DNA of 64,000 nt from Ferruginibacter sp. (GCA_025963635.1 JAOQAK010000055.1:1-64000); one strand, 5' to 3'. Counted from the stretch's first letter, positions 35,593 through 44,620 are shown. The notes: generated by a model from the sequence alone, not told the origin. Made by a program: numbers and translations.

Positions 35593-36285
35593 TCATCTCA
35601 ACCTGACCAATTCTTTGTAACGCTCCACCAATCTCTCCTGTGGCAATCCACTTTTATACATCTTAACAATGGCATAGTTTGCCCGTTGAACTCTCCACCA
35701 TGAATTCTGATCATATTTTCTCGTTGAAATCAAAGCTGACTTTGGGAGAATCTTATACCGGCCAAGCTTTTTCGCCCGTGCGGTGAGGTCATATTCTTCC
35801 ATAATCGCCAAATCTTCATTATAACCCTTCAAGAAATGAAAAATATTCTTTTTGATAAACAAAGTCTGGTCTCCGCCATAACATACAAATAAGTCGAACC
35901 TTGTGAAAAAAGCATTCATTTTTAGCAACCATCCACTTCTATCAAATCTTGTTCTGTACCTGCCGAAATCAAACCCGCTGTTTACCGCGTGTAAAATATC
36001 AGCAGCATAGGACGGGGGAGGAATTGTATCGGCATGAATAAAGTATAAAACATCGCCGGATGCGATCGAAGCGCCATAATTCATTTGAACGGATCTTCCC
36101 TTTCGGGGTGAAATAACCACTCTTGCCCCGGTGTTATTAGCTTCCTTTATGGTATTATCTGTACTGCCCCCGTCTGCCACGATTATTTCTATCACATTGT
36201 TCATGTTATCCTGATCAAGGTAACTTACCAGCTTACCGATATTCTCTTCTTCATTCAAAGTGGGGATAATAATACTGATTGTCAT
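35593..36285 (-). CDS. TIGR04283-type family 2 glycosyltransferase
   Basis: 230 residues from the ATG at 36285 (MTISIIIPTLNEE). GT-A motifs: ADGGSTDN (37-44), KGRSVQMNYGA (62-72) and FIHADTIPP (82-90). This matches the family annotated as arsenosugar biosynthesis glycosyltransferase TIGR04283. ATG at 36294 and TTG at 36306 are alternatives, but the shorter form fits the family start. It lies 112 bp from the DPM1-like gene across an octameric repeat, so linkage is likely but not certain. No arsenic genes are visible. Confidence 0.86.
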   Translation of the reverse strand: MTISIIIPTLNEEENIGKLVSYLDQDNMNNVIEIIVADGGSTDNTIKEANNTGARVVISPRKGRSVQMNYGASIASGDVLYFIHADTIPPPSYAADILHAVNSGFDFGRYRTRFDRSGWLLKMNAFFTRFDLFVCYGGDQTLFIKKNIFHFLKGYNEDLAIMEEYDLTARAKKLGRYKILPKSALISTRKYDQNSWWRVQRANYAIVKMYKSGLPQERLVERYKELVRLR

Positions 36286-36411
36286 TGAGAGCATTTGCAA
36301 CAGCAAGTTTGGTAATAAAACTCATACACCAAAATTAAAATAGGCCGCCAAAAGCTCACGGCGCCTTGATAACAATAAACAGTAAACGGAAAACCGAATT
36401 CAGCACCCCAT

Positions 36412-36450
36412 AAAAAAACAGGGTTGACAACTTGAAGCAGCGTCAACCCT
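36412..36450 (-). terminator. rho-independent terminator after the repeat protein gene
   Basis: On the minus strand AGGGTTGAC and GTCAACCCT (9-bp arms, 36420-36428 and 36442-36450) are followed by a seven-T run. It lies 20 bases past the stop at 36471. Confidence 0.9.
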
Positions 36451-36470
36451 GAAGCGTAGCAAGATCAATT

Positions 36471-37970
36471 CTAATGAGCTACTGTCAGATGCCCACCCGT
36501 AGCCACGGTAACTGAGGCCCCTGGGTTTAAAGTAATGCTTAGGCAATTCGCATTAACGCCATTTGCCACTACCGGGTTAAATGGCCTGTTGGCAGGTATC
36601 ACCACATCCTTGGTGGCGGTAGGCACCTGGCCAGAAGACCAGTTAGCAGGATTGGTCCATGAAGTGCTGGCATTTCCTACCCATGTATAAAGATTTCCAA
36701 TAAAAGTTCCGCCGGTAAAATCTACCCTATTGTCGATACTCCAACCGCCATTTTCATCCTTGGTTCTGATACCCAATTTGTGTGCGCCATTGGGCACTAC
36801 AGAGATGTCAGCATCAAAAATAAGATTGCTGATGTTGGTAGCTGCAGTAATGGTTACCGGAGTAGCATTACCATAGCCCGGATCTGAATCAATAAAATAT
36901 TCCACCTTCACTATTTTCGGCTGTGAAGTGGCACCGCCGTTATCATAAGGCTTTAAGAAAATCCATTTATTGTCGAGGCTCCAGGCGCCATTGGCATCCT
37001 GGCTTCTTACGCCCACCATATGCACGCCTTGGGATATTGGAAGCAGATCAATATTAATTGCAAGGCCTGGCAGGTTTTGTCCCGGAACGATTGTTATCGG
37101 GGTCGCCTTCCCATAGCCCGGATCGGTATCTAAAAACCACTCAACACGGCTTATTGCAGGCTGGGGTGTTGCACCTGAGTTGGGATAAGGTTTTATAAAG
37201 ATCCATTTGCTGTCAATGCTCCAGGCGCTGTTGGCATCACGGCTCCTGACACCCACCACATGAACTCCCTGGCTTAGTGAAAGCAGGTCGATATTGATTG
37301 CAAGACCGCTTAGATTTTGTCCTGAAACAATGCTTATCGGGGTAGCATTGCCATAGCCCGGATCGTCATCTAAAAACCATTCTACCCGGTTGATAGCGGG
37401 CTGCGGCGTTGCCCCGGAATTGGAATAAGGCTTCAAAAAAATCCATTTGTTATCAAGGCTCCAGGCACCGTTCGCATCACGGCTTCTGACACCAACAATA
37501 TGCACACCTTGTTCTAATGCAAGCAAGTCGATATTAATTGCAAGACCGGCAAGGTTTTGTCCCTGAACGATGCTGATTGCCGCTGCATTACCATAACCGG
37601 GGTCATCATCTAAAAACCACTCCACCCTGTTAATGGCAGGTTGCGGGGTAGCGCCGGAATTTGGATAAGGCTTTAAAAATATCCATTTATTATCAAGGCT
37701 CCAGGCACCCTTGCTATCACGGCTTCGTATTCCCACCAAATGCACGCCGGCGTCCAATGGCATTAGATCGAGGCTGATAGTGGCAGTAGCATTGGTGGTG
37801 CCACTAAAACTAAGGTTGACTGCATTTCCATATCCTGGGTCATCATCCAAATAATATTCTACCTTGTTAATTGAAGGCACCTGGGCATTGAGCCCCAACC
37901 ATTGCATTCCACAGATCATCAAAAAAAAACATTTCACCCTGTGATGCTTACTGTATATAAAGTGTATCAT
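36471..37970 (-). CDS. secreted protein with five 80-residue DPGYGNA repeats
   Basis: 499 residues. A signal peptide (about 1-30, ending NAQ) is followed by five tandem modules of about 80 residues (34-112, 113-192, 193-272, 273-352, 353-420). Each has VEWFLDDDPGYGNA, a strand-rich middle, GVHxVGVRSRDANGAWS and KWIFLKPY. The final 75 residues (YTWVGNASTSWTNPANWSSG...) resemble a domain seen in Bacteroidota secreted proteins. No type IX sorting domain is visible at the end. The repeats suggest an extracellular adhesive or structural role, but this is inference. It follows the beta-helix gene and is probably cotranscribed. Confidence 0.85.
   Translation of the reverse strand: MIHFIYSKHHRVKCFFLMICGMQWLGLNAQVPSINKVEYYLDDDPGYGNAVNLSFSGTTNATATISLDLMPLDAGVHLVGIRSRDSKGAWSLDNKWIFLKPYPNSGATPQPAINRVEWFLDDDPGYGNAAAISIVQGQNLAGLAINIDLLALEQGVHIVGVRSRDANGAWSLDNKWIFLKPYSNSGATPQPAINRVEWFLDDDPGYGNATPISIVSGQNLSGLAINIDLLSLSQGVHVVGVRSRDANSAWSIDSKWIFIKPYPNSGATPQPAISRVEWFLDTDPGYGKATPITIVPGQNLPGLAINIDLLPISQGVHMVGVRSQDANGAWSLDNKWIFLKPYDNGGATSQPKIVKVEYFIDSDPGYGNATPVTITAATNISNLIFDADISVVPNGAHKLGIRTKDENGGWSIDNRVDFTGGTFIGNLYTWVGNASTSWTNPANWSSGQVPTATKDVVIPANRPFNPVVANGVNANCLSITLNPGASVTVATGGHLTVAH
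36711..37871 (-). repeat. five ~240-bp tandem DNA repeats inside the secreted repeat protein gene
   Basis: The five 80-codon modules are repeated at DNA level with moderate divergence. Modules 2-4 are the most alike, which suggests recent duplication or conversion among them. Confidence 0.75.
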
Positions 37971-38031
37971 CTTTTATTAGTTTTTCACCGGCAAAATTTT
38001 GGCGGCAAATGAGTCTTCTTTCCAATGCAGG

Positions 38032-39171
38032 TTAATTGTTACCCTTTGTACTTACATTGATTTGTATGGTTGAGCCGGCAGGATTATTTCCTTGCGGAGA
38101 AGACAATAAATAGACAGACGGTATGCTGGGGAGGGTTGATAATTTGTAAGGATAATTTCCAGCATACATCCCAACGGCAGTGCCTCCCAAGCCAGCTGTA
38201 AGCGCAGGACTGCCGGCTTTTAACTGGTACCTGGCATCTGCACTGGAAGAGCCAATTAAGGGAAATGCGTTGAAAATATTCGCAGCGTTGGCGATTACCG
38301 TTATGCTATTACCGGTTCCGGAGATGCCAAAGGTCTGCGGTTGTCCACTACCAGCCTGCAATGCGAGATTATAATTAAAAATGCTATTGCCGGTATTCAG
38401 GAAATAAAAATAATTATTGCTACTTGCAGCAACAGCATTGGAATAGCCCGCAAAAATGTTATACTGTAACAGGTATGCCCCCGCGCCCAATTCGATAGAG
38501 TTAGTACCAGACATGGTGGAAGTACCGCCATTAGCTGCATTGGCTGTTTGGGTTGCATCATATGCCCATACATTGTTAGAGATTGTACCGCTATATGTAT
38601 TACCCATTGCAGTAGAAAAATAATCAATCAGGTTATTGCTGATATTCATATTGGTGGCACTGGAAGCGTTGGTATAATAGTTTGCGATAGCCACTTTGTA
38701 ATTTTGAAGCACTTGCAGATTGCTAACAGTTGCAGCAGGATTCGTATAACTTATATACACGGTGATATCACGGTTTCGCATGATCGTAATATCACTTGCC
38801 GCAATATATATTATGCCATTGTGAAAACCTTGTATTACCGTTCCCTCGCAGCCAAGCGCTAATATTAAGCTGGATATATTGGCTTCTCCCGGGAATGCCT
38901 GCTGGTTGGCATTTCCTTTTGGTGTGCTGTTTGGATCGAGCCAATTGCCCGCACCAATGATGATCAATTTTTTTGAAAGCGTACCACTTACGGTAGTGTT
39001 GGGAAACATCAAAACGGTATCCCCTGCACCGGCGGCGGTATAAGCAAGCGCAAATGTGCTGTAGTCAGTACCCGCAATAGGACTGGCGAAAAATCCTACC
39101 CTGCGAATTTTAGCTTCACTACTGAAAGCCATTAACAATACCGGCAGCAACAAAAAGGCAAATTTTTTCAT
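38032..39171 (-). CDS. secreted beta-helix-like protein
   Basis: 379 residues. Signal peptide about 1-20 (FAFLLLPVLLMAFSSEA). The remainder is rich in Asn, Ser, Thr, Gly and short strands (SNLQVLQNYKVAIANYYTN, MNISNNLIDYFS, TISNNVWAYD) with Asn ladders, as in right-handed parallel beta-helix proteins such as pectate lyase-like surface proteins. No catalytic motif is recognised. Probably extracellular or outer-membrane attached. It precedes the 80-residue-repeat gene by 61 bp on the same strand, a likely two-gene operon of cell-surface proteins. Confidence 0.7.
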   Translation of the reverse strand: MKKFAFLLLPVLLMAFSSEAKIRRVGFFASPIAGTDYSTFALAYTAAGAGDTVLMFPNTTVSGTLSKKLIIIGAGNWLDPNSTPKGNANQQAFPGEANISSLILALGCEGTVIQGFHNGIIYIAASDITIMRNRDITVYISYTNPAATVSNLQVLQNYKVAIANYYTNASSATNMNISNNLIDYFSTAMGNTYSGTISNNVWAYDATQTANAANGGTSTMSGTNSIELGAGAYLLQYNIFAGYSNAVAASSNNYFYFLNTGNSIFNYNLALQAGSGQPQTFGISGTGNSITVIANAANIFNAFPLIGSSSADARYQLKAGSPALTAGLGGTAVGMYAGNYPYKLSTLPSIPSVYLLSSPQGNNPAGSTIQINVSTKGNN

Positions 39172-39638
39172 CTTTCTTTTTTTAGATTTTTAAATATTTT
39201 AGTAAATCGATTGTGATTGCTCAACAACAGTTTAAATATGACTACGGTCGTAATCTTTCATACGAGCAGTAACATAATCACGTAAATAAACCAGCAATTG
39301 TAAAGAGCAGTAAAATTGGAATATCCCGGGCTGGCAAACAATACGCTAAACAGCCTGTTTTTTATTTTGGAGATTTGCAAGGATTGGCAGGTAGGCAAAA
39401 AAACGCTAACTGATTTACACAACAAACTTACTTATTGGCCTCAAATTATTACGCTTTACCTATTACCCGGTAACTCTGATCTATCAAATGGATTATTTCC
39501 TGATATAGCTGACAAAAGCTGTGCGTAATTCTCAATGCCATCGTTTACATCCATCAATTGCTATCCGGTTCATCGCTGATTGTTCAACCCTTCTTTCGCA
39601 GGCTCCAAAATTTTATTCTCATTTTTATTGCTCTGGCT
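39172..39638. other. gene-free stretch before the exporter control region
   Basis: About 470 bp between the divergent beta-helix and exporter genes. Short frames exist on both strands but none has a convincing start, composition or family resemblance. The promoter of the beta-helix gene must lie near 39172, but no TAnnTTTG element is clear. Confidence 0.5.
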
Positions 39639-39673
39639 TGTCCGGTGTCAGACAGCCTGTCCGATATCGGACG
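39639..39673. promoter_or_regulatory. paired 16-bp palindromic activator sites upstream of the exporter
   Basis: TGTCCGGTGTCAGACA (39639-39654) and TGTCCGATATCGGACG (39658-39673) are two copies of an imperfect TGTCCG-N4-CGGACA palindrome, with centres 19 bp (about two helical turns) apart. The second contains the perfect GTCCGATATCGGAC. Position and pairing fit upstream activating sites for an NtrC-type regulator; the regulator gene at 46147 is the obvious candidate. Confidence 0.65.
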
Positions 39674-39724
39674 CTTTCTATGCGCAGATATCCACAGGAT
39701 CCTTGCTGGTATTGCGTTTCAGTT

Positions 39725-39739
39725 TGGCATTGCGCTTGA
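39725..39739 (+). promoter_or_regulatory. sigma-54-like promoter of the exporter operon
   Basis: TGGCAT, five bases, TTGA, with the exact 10-bp GG-to-G spacing. Two deviations from TGGCAC-N5-TTGC. Predicted start near 39751, 13 bases before the ATG, and 50-90 bp downstream of the paired palindromes. Confidence 0.55.
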
Positions 39740-39763
39740 ATACCATCCGTCTAAAATAAATGC

Positions 39764-41011
39764 ATGGACAAGGCTATTGAAGATGAAGTACTCGCCGGCA
39801 AAAGAAAGAAAACCATTTGGATTTTATTGATCATCGTGTTGGCTCTTACCGGTGCAATATTCTTCCTTCGGTCTTCTTTTGCTTCTTCTATAAGAAAGTC
39901 GGCGATTACCACAGCAGTAGTTGAAAAAGGCAATATCGAAAATACCATTAATGCTTCGGGTGAGATATTACCAGAGTTCGAAGAAATCCTGACAAGTCCG
40001 ATCAATGCCTCTATACAAAACGTGCTGCTGGATGCCGGCACTTCGGTTAAGGCGGGCCAGTCTGTACTCACGCTCGATAAATCTGCGACTCAAACTGAAT
40101 ACGAAAAATTAAAATTCGGACTTGCGTCAAAACGCAACGACATCCAAAAGCTGAAGCTGGAACTTGATAAAAGCTTTTACGATATCAAATCCAATAACAA
40201 CATCAAACAACTCAGGATAAATAGCCTGGAGGCAGATGTTGAAAATGCAAAACGTTTATACAAAGCAGGTGGTGGAACAAGGGAAGATGTGGAAAAGGCA
40301 GAATTGAACCTGAAAGTGGCAAGGCTGGAAAAGCAGCAACTGGAAAACGAAATCAAAAGCAAACAACAAACCATGCAGGTTGAAGTGAATGAAGCCGGCA
40401 TCGCAGCTTCCATACAACAAAATGACCTGAACGAACTTGAACGTAAACTCCGGCTCGCCAATATTGTCGCCACCCGAAATGGAGTGGTTACCTGGATAAA
40501 TAAAAACATTGGAGCTAACATACAACAGGGCGAATCCCTGGCCAGGATTGCCGATCTCAGCAGTTTCAAAGTGCAAGGAAGCATTTCTGACAATTACCTC
40601 GATCAGTTACACAATGGAATGACGGCCATCATCCGAATCAATGAAACACAGTCGAGGGGAACAGTTACTAATATCCAGCCGGCGGTACAGAACGGACTTG
40701 TAACTTTTAATATCCAACTGGACGAAAGAAATAATAAACTACTTCGCCCCAATCTGAAAGTGGATGTATTTCTCGTAACATCCTCCAAACAAGCCGTATT
40801 GAGGGTAGCCAACGGGCCCGCTTTTAAGGGTCCTTCCTCACAGGATATTTTTGTACTCGTCAATGGAAAGGCAATAAGAAGATCTGTGCATATCGGCATG
40901 ACAAATTTTGATTATGTTGAATTAAAGGACAATGTAAAACCAGGCGATGTGATCATCACTTCCGACATGAGCGAATATAAAAACGCAAAAGAGATCACGA
41001 TCAAAAATTGA
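39764..41011 (+). CDS. HlyD-family periplasmic adaptor (membrane fusion protein)
   Basis: 415 residues. One membrane helix (about 17-36) and a periplasmic body: barrel-sandwich halves around a long coiled coil (about 110-225, KLKFGLASKRNDIQKLKLELDK and later heptads), then beta-barrel and C-terminal membrane-proximal domains. It joins the inner-membrane ABC permeases to TolC. First gene of the exporter run; its TGA stop overlaps the upstream TTG of the TolC gene. The substrate is unknown. Confidence 0.92.
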   Translation: MDKAIEDEVLAGKRKKTIWILLIIVLALTGAIFFLRSSFASSIRKSAITTAVVEKGNIENTINASGEILPEFEEILTSPINASIQNVLLDAGTSVKAGQSVLTLDKSATQTEYEKLKFGLASKRNDIQKLKLELDKSFYDIKSNNNIKQLRINSLEADVENAKRLYKAGGGTREDVEKAELNLKVARLEKQQLENEIKSKQQTMQVEVNEAGIAASIQQNDLNELERKLRLANIVATRNGVVTWINKNIGANIQQGESLARIADLSSFKVQGSISDNYLDQLHNGMTAIIRINETQSRGTVTNIQPAVQNGLVTFNIQLDERNNKLLRPNLKVDVFLVTSSKQAVLRVANGPAFKGPSSQDIFVLVNGKAIRRSVHIGMTNFDYVELKDNVKPGDVIITSDMSEYKNAKEITIKN

Positions 41012-41016
41012 CTGAA

Positions 41017-42477
41017 ATGAATCTGAAAATAATCTATCTTTTTTGGCTGATCACCTTTGCAGGCAGGGCTTTTGGCCAGGCTGCAGATGACACTTTAAGA
41101 CTCACGCTACAGCAGGTAGTAGCAATGGCAAAGGAACGTTCAATTGCAGCGAAGCAGGCGTCCACCACTAAAGAAACCAGGTATTGGGAGTACCGCACTT
41201 TTAAATCCAATTACCAACCCCAGCTTTCATTGGATGGCAGGTTGCCCGCTTACAATAAAACATTTATCGAAGTACAGCAACCTGATGGAAGCATTTTGTT
41301 TCAATCAATTCATAACAACAATTCGGCGCTCAACCTTTCCTTTAGTCAAAGCATTGCCGCAACCGGCGGTACCATTTTCGGCACCACGCAACTACAACGC
41401 TTTGATGACTTTGACCGGAAGAATACTTTGTACAACGGCGTCCCTTTCGGCATTGGCTATTCGCAGCCGTTGTTCCAGTTCAATAATTTAAAATGGGAGA
41501 AAACGATTCAGCCACTTAAATACAACGAAAGCAAACAAGCCTATATTGAATCGATGGAAGCGATTTCCATAAAAGCAAACGGGTATTTTTTTGATCTTCT
41601 ACTTGCGCAGGTAAACCTGCAGATCGCTGAAACCAACTCAGATAATACAAAGAACATTCTGCGCATTGCCAACGAAAAATTTGATTTAGGTAAGATATCA
41701 AAAAATGAAATCCTGCAACTGCAACTTGAACAATTAAAGGCGAGGAAAGCTGCGGGTATCGCTAAACGTGATGTAGAGATCGCCACACTTAATTTAAGGG
41801 CTTATACCGGAATACAGGATACACAAAAGATAGCGCTTCTACTGCCCGGCGCTATCATCGACATGAAGGTCTCCACTGGCAAAGTACTATCGGAAGCCTA
41901 TGCAAACCGTAGCGATGCCATTGCATTTGCCCGCCGTATGGCAGAAGCAAAACGGGATGTGGCCAAAGCGAAGGGCGATAACGGGTTGAATGCTTCGCTG
42001 AATGCACAACTAGGCTTTTCAAAAAGCGCTGTTTCCATTCCAAAAGTTTACCAGTCGCCCAAGGATCAGCAGCAGGTACAATTGGCTTTTGTAATCCCGA
42101 TATTGGATTGGGGCAGATCAAAATCAAGGGAAAAAACGGCGAAAGCCAACCTGCAATTTACATCTTATGCGGTGGAGCAGGACAAGCAAATTTTTACACA
42201 GGAAATCGTTACACAGGTTACCTTGTTCGACATGATGAAGGACCAATTGATATTGACAGCTGATGCAGACAGCATCGCCAGCGAAAAATACCTGATTGCA
42301 AGGGAACGCTATGTATTGGGCAACCTTAGTATTACAGATCTCAGCATTGCTTTCCAGGAAAAAGACCAGGCAAAACGTGATTACATCGCAGCATTGAGAG
42401 ATTTTTGGGGAGCCTATTACCAACTTCGGTATTTATCCTTGTACGACTTTGAGAAGAATGAAAAAATCAGGGGATGA
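41017..42477 (+). CDS. TolC-family outer-membrane efflux protein
   Basis: 486 residues from the ATG at 41017 (MNLKIIYLFW). A signal peptide (about 1-22, cleavage after AFGQ) precedes two TolC repeats with long amphipathic helices (SISIKANGYFFDLLLAQVNLQIAE..., DRSKSREKTAKANLQF). A TTG at 41008 would overlap the adaptor's stop, but the ATG gives a cleaner signal peptide. Forms the outer-membrane exit duct for the exporter. In Bacteroidota such proteins vary in length; this one is normal. Confidence 0.92.
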   Translation: MNLKIIYLFWLITFAGRAFGQAADDTLRLTLQQVVAMAKERSIAAKQASTTKETRYWEYRTFKSNYQPQLSLDGRLPAYNKTFIEVQQPDGSILFQSIHNNNSALNLSFSQSIAATGGTIFGTTQLQRFDDFDRKNTLYNGVPFGIGYSQPLFQFNNLKWEKTIQPLKYNESKQAYIESMEAISIKANGYFFDLLLAQVNLQIAETNSDNTKNILRIANEKFDLGKISKNEILQLQLEQLKARKAAGIAKRDVEIATLNLRAYTGIQDTQKIALLLPGAIIDMKVSTGKVLSEAYANRSDAIAFARRMAEAKRDVAKAKGDNGLNASLNAQLGFSKSAVSIPKVYQSPKDQQQVQLAFVIPILDWGRSKSREKTAKANLQFTSYAVEQDKQIFTQEIVTQVTLFDMMKDQLILTADADSIASEKYLIARERYVLGNLSITDLSIAFQEKDQAKRDYIAALRDFWGAYYQLRYLSLYDFEKNEKIRG

Positions 42478-42479
42478 TC

Positions 42480-42570
42480 TGATGAGTAGTGAGTAATGAA
42501 TAATGAGTAGAGGACCATTAACCTTCAATCTTTAACCTTCAACTATCCACCATCAACCATCAACAATTAA
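42480..42570. repeat. mixed heptanucleotide repeats between TolC and ATPase genes
   Basis: GAGTAGT, GAGTAAT, GAATAAT, GAGTAG in phase, then CCATTAA, CCTTCAA, TCTTTAA, CCTTCAA, CTATCCA, CCATCAA, CCATCAA, CAATTAA. Two unrelated unit families adjoin with the same 7-bp period. Confidence 0.85.
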
Positions 42571-42583
42571 AAACGCTAAACAA

Positions 42584-43249
42584 ATGATAAGATTACAAAA
42601 CATTGAAAAAGTCTACCGCACGGATACGGTGGAAACGCTGGCCCTGAACAGAATTAATCTTGATATCGCCAAAGGTGAATTCCTTTCAATCATGGGACCT
42701 TCCGGTTGCGGCAAGAGTACCCTGCTGAATATTATGGGTCTGTTGGATGCGCCTTCAAAAGGAGAAATAAAAATTGATGCCCAAAAAACGGATCATTTCT
42801 CCGACAAACAACTTGCCCAGTTCCGGAACAAAAAGATCGGGTTTATTTTCCAGAGCTATCACTTGATCAGCGACCTGAAAGTGCTTGACAATGTGGAACT
42901 GCCGCTGTTGTATCGAACCAGTACAGCAAAAGAAAGAAAGCAACTGGCATCCGCGGCATTGGAAAAAGTTGGGTTAAGCAACCGCGTGAAACATTTTCCG
43001 ACACAATTATCAGGCGGACAAAAGCAGAGAGTCGCTATTGCAAGAGCAATTGTTGGCCGACCCGAAATCATCCTTGCTGATGAACCCACCGGAAACCTGG
43101 ACAGCGCCATGGGCAACGAGATCATGGAAATACTGATCAACCTAAACCGAACAGAAGGCACTACCATTGTAATGGTTACCCATGATGAAAATATGGCAAA
43201 GAGAACACATCGGCTGGTGAGGCTGTTTGATGGATCGCAGGTGCAGTAA
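42584..43249 (+). CDS. MacB/LolD-like ABC transporter ATPase
   Basis: 221 residues. Walker A GPSGCGKST (38-46), signature LSGGQKQR (142-149) and Walker B ILADEPTGNLD (about 163-173) identify a type VII (MacB/LolD) ATPase, which powers periplasmic mechanotransmission rather than membrane translocation. It pairs with the two FtsX permeases encoded next. Separated from TolC by a 106-bp repeat-filled gap but in the same direction. Confidence 0.95.
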   Translation: MIRLQNIEKVYRTDTVETLALNRINLDIAKGEFLSIMGPSGCGKSTLLNIMGLLDAPSKGEIKIDAQKTDHFSDKQLAQFRNKKIGFIFQSYHLISDLKVLDNVELPLLYRTSTAKERKQLASAALEKVGLSNRVKHFPTQLSGGQKQRVAIARAIVGRPEIILADEPTGNLDSAMGNEIMEILINLNRTEGTTIVMVTHDENMAKRTHRLVRLFDGSQVQ

Positions 43250-43251
43250 GG

Positions 43252-43275
43252 ATGGTGAATGGTCAATGGTGAATG
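43252..43275. repeat. 7-bp repeat, ATGGTGA/ATGGTCA type
   Basis: ATGGTGA, ATGGTCA, ATGGTGA, ATGG directly after the ATPase gene stop. Related units occur at 44640-44668. Confidence 0.75.
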
Positions 43276-43276
43276 G

Positions 43277-43362
43277 TTTTAATCCGGCATCCAGCACCAA
43301 GTATCACCATCCAATATCCAGCATCAAGCATCCAGTATCCAGCATCAAGTATCAAATCTTTA
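43277..43362. repeat. heptanucleotide repeat, AGTATCC/AGCATCC type
   Basis: About eleven units (CAGCACC, AAGTATC, AATATCC, AGCATCA, AGCATCC, AGTATCC and others) in 7-bp phase. This is the reverse complement of the GGATACT/GGATGCT family seen at 5057 and 8351. Confidence 0.88.
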
Positions 43363-43372
43363 ACTATCAGTC

Positions 43373-44620
43373 ATGCTTAAAAATTATTTCAAAATAGCCA
43401 TCGCGGTTTTAAAAAGAAGAAAGTTCTTCACTTTTATCAGCTTATTTGGCATCAGTTTCTCACTGACAATCTTAATAGTGATTACTGCTTTCATAGACAA
43501 TTCAATCAGTGCAGGTTATCCGGATACCAACCGCGATCGCTCGTTGTACATCAATTATGTTGGATTAAGAAAACAAATGAAGGATGGAAGCAGCAACTGG
43601 AATGGCTCGGGAACTTTCTATTTTATGAATCATTACACGGCGATGCTGAAAACCCCTGCGAAAGTGGCGGTCTCTTCAGGCGCTTCTCCCGTTAATACTT
43701 ACGTGAATAATAAAAAATTGGTGATCGCTGTAAAGTATACAAACGATGCTTATTGGGATGTATTGAATTATACTTTCCTGGAAGGCAAACCCTACAACCG
43801 ACAGCAAATTGAAAACGGCGAACAGGTTGCAGTAATTTCTGAGGAGTTGAAAAAATCATATTTCGGTGATATCACTTCCGTAGCAGGAAAATATATCGAA
43901 GCCGATAACGTGCAATACCGCATTGCAGGTGTTGTAAAAAACGTGCCCGTAACCAATTTCTATGCGTTTGCCGATTTGTATTTGCCTTATACCGTTAGCA
44001 AGGCAGACTATAAAAACCAATCCTTTATCGGCAACTACAATGCCATACTGCTTGCCAATTCTAAGGCAGATATTCCAAAGATAAAAGAAGAATACGACCA
44101 GGTAGTTTCGCGTATTCCGCTTGGTAAAGATTGGGACCAGTTAATAGCGCATGCTGATAGCTACCTCGAAACTTTTACAAGGCAAACTTTTGGCGGAGAG
44201 AAAAAAACAGACTCCGGATTTACAAGCTTTTTGCTGGTATCCATACTATTTACTTTGTTATTTCTTTTATTGCCTACACTCAATCTTGTAAACATCAATA
44301 CCAGTCGCATTATGGAAAGATCTTCTGAAATAGGCGTACGCAAGGCGTTTGGCGCTTCCTCATCAACGATTGTACTACAATTCATTGTTGAAAATGTGCT
44401 GCTTACTTTGCTTGGCGGCTTCATTGCTATTGTACTATCAACAGTAATTCTTAAAATTATAAATGCCAGTGATATCATACAAAACGTGGACTTGAGCATT
44501 AACGCAACCGTAGTGTTTTATGCAATTATCATCTGCCTGGTATTTGGGTTTATTTCGGGTGTTTACCCTGCATGGCGGATGTCGCGTTTGCATGCTGTAG
44601 ATGCACTAAAGCAGGTGTAG
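43373..44620 (+). CDS. FtsX-like ABC permease, first
   Basis: 415 residues: one N-terminal helix (about 20-42), a large periplasmic MacB-PCD-like domain (about 45-275), then three helices (about 282-300, 335-357, 375-400). The FtsX pattern is clear in SSEIGVRKAFGASSSTIVLQFIVEN and the terminal SGVYPAWRMSRLHAVDALK. It is a half-size permease, so it must dimerise, most likely with the next gene product. Preceded by repeats, so it may be expressed at a different level from the ATPase. Confidence 0.9.
   Translation: MLKNYFKIAIAVLKRRKFFTFISLFGISFSLTILIVITAFIDNSISAGYPDTNRDRSLYINYVGLRKQMKDGSSNWNGSGTFYFMNHYTAMLKTPAKVAVSSGASPVNTYVNNKKLVIAVKYTNDAYWDVLNYTFLEGKPYNRQQIENGEQVAVISEELKKSYFGDITSVAGKYIEADNVQYRIAGVVKNVPVTNFYAFADLYLPYTVSKADYKNQSFIGNYNAILLANSKADIPKIKEEYDQVVSRIPLGKDWDQLIAHADSYLETFTRQTFGGEKKTDSGFTSFLLVSILFTLLFLLLPTLNLVNINTSRIMERSSEIGVRKAFGASSSTIVLQFIVENVLLTLLGGFIAIVLSTVILKIINASDIIQNVDLSINATVVFYAIIICLVFGFISGVYPAWRMSRLHAVDALKQV

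Noticed and set aside
39316..39763. Overlapping plus-strand frames of 70-90 codons before the exporter
   Set aside because: They overlap each other and the regulatory palindromes, and have no sensible composition or start.
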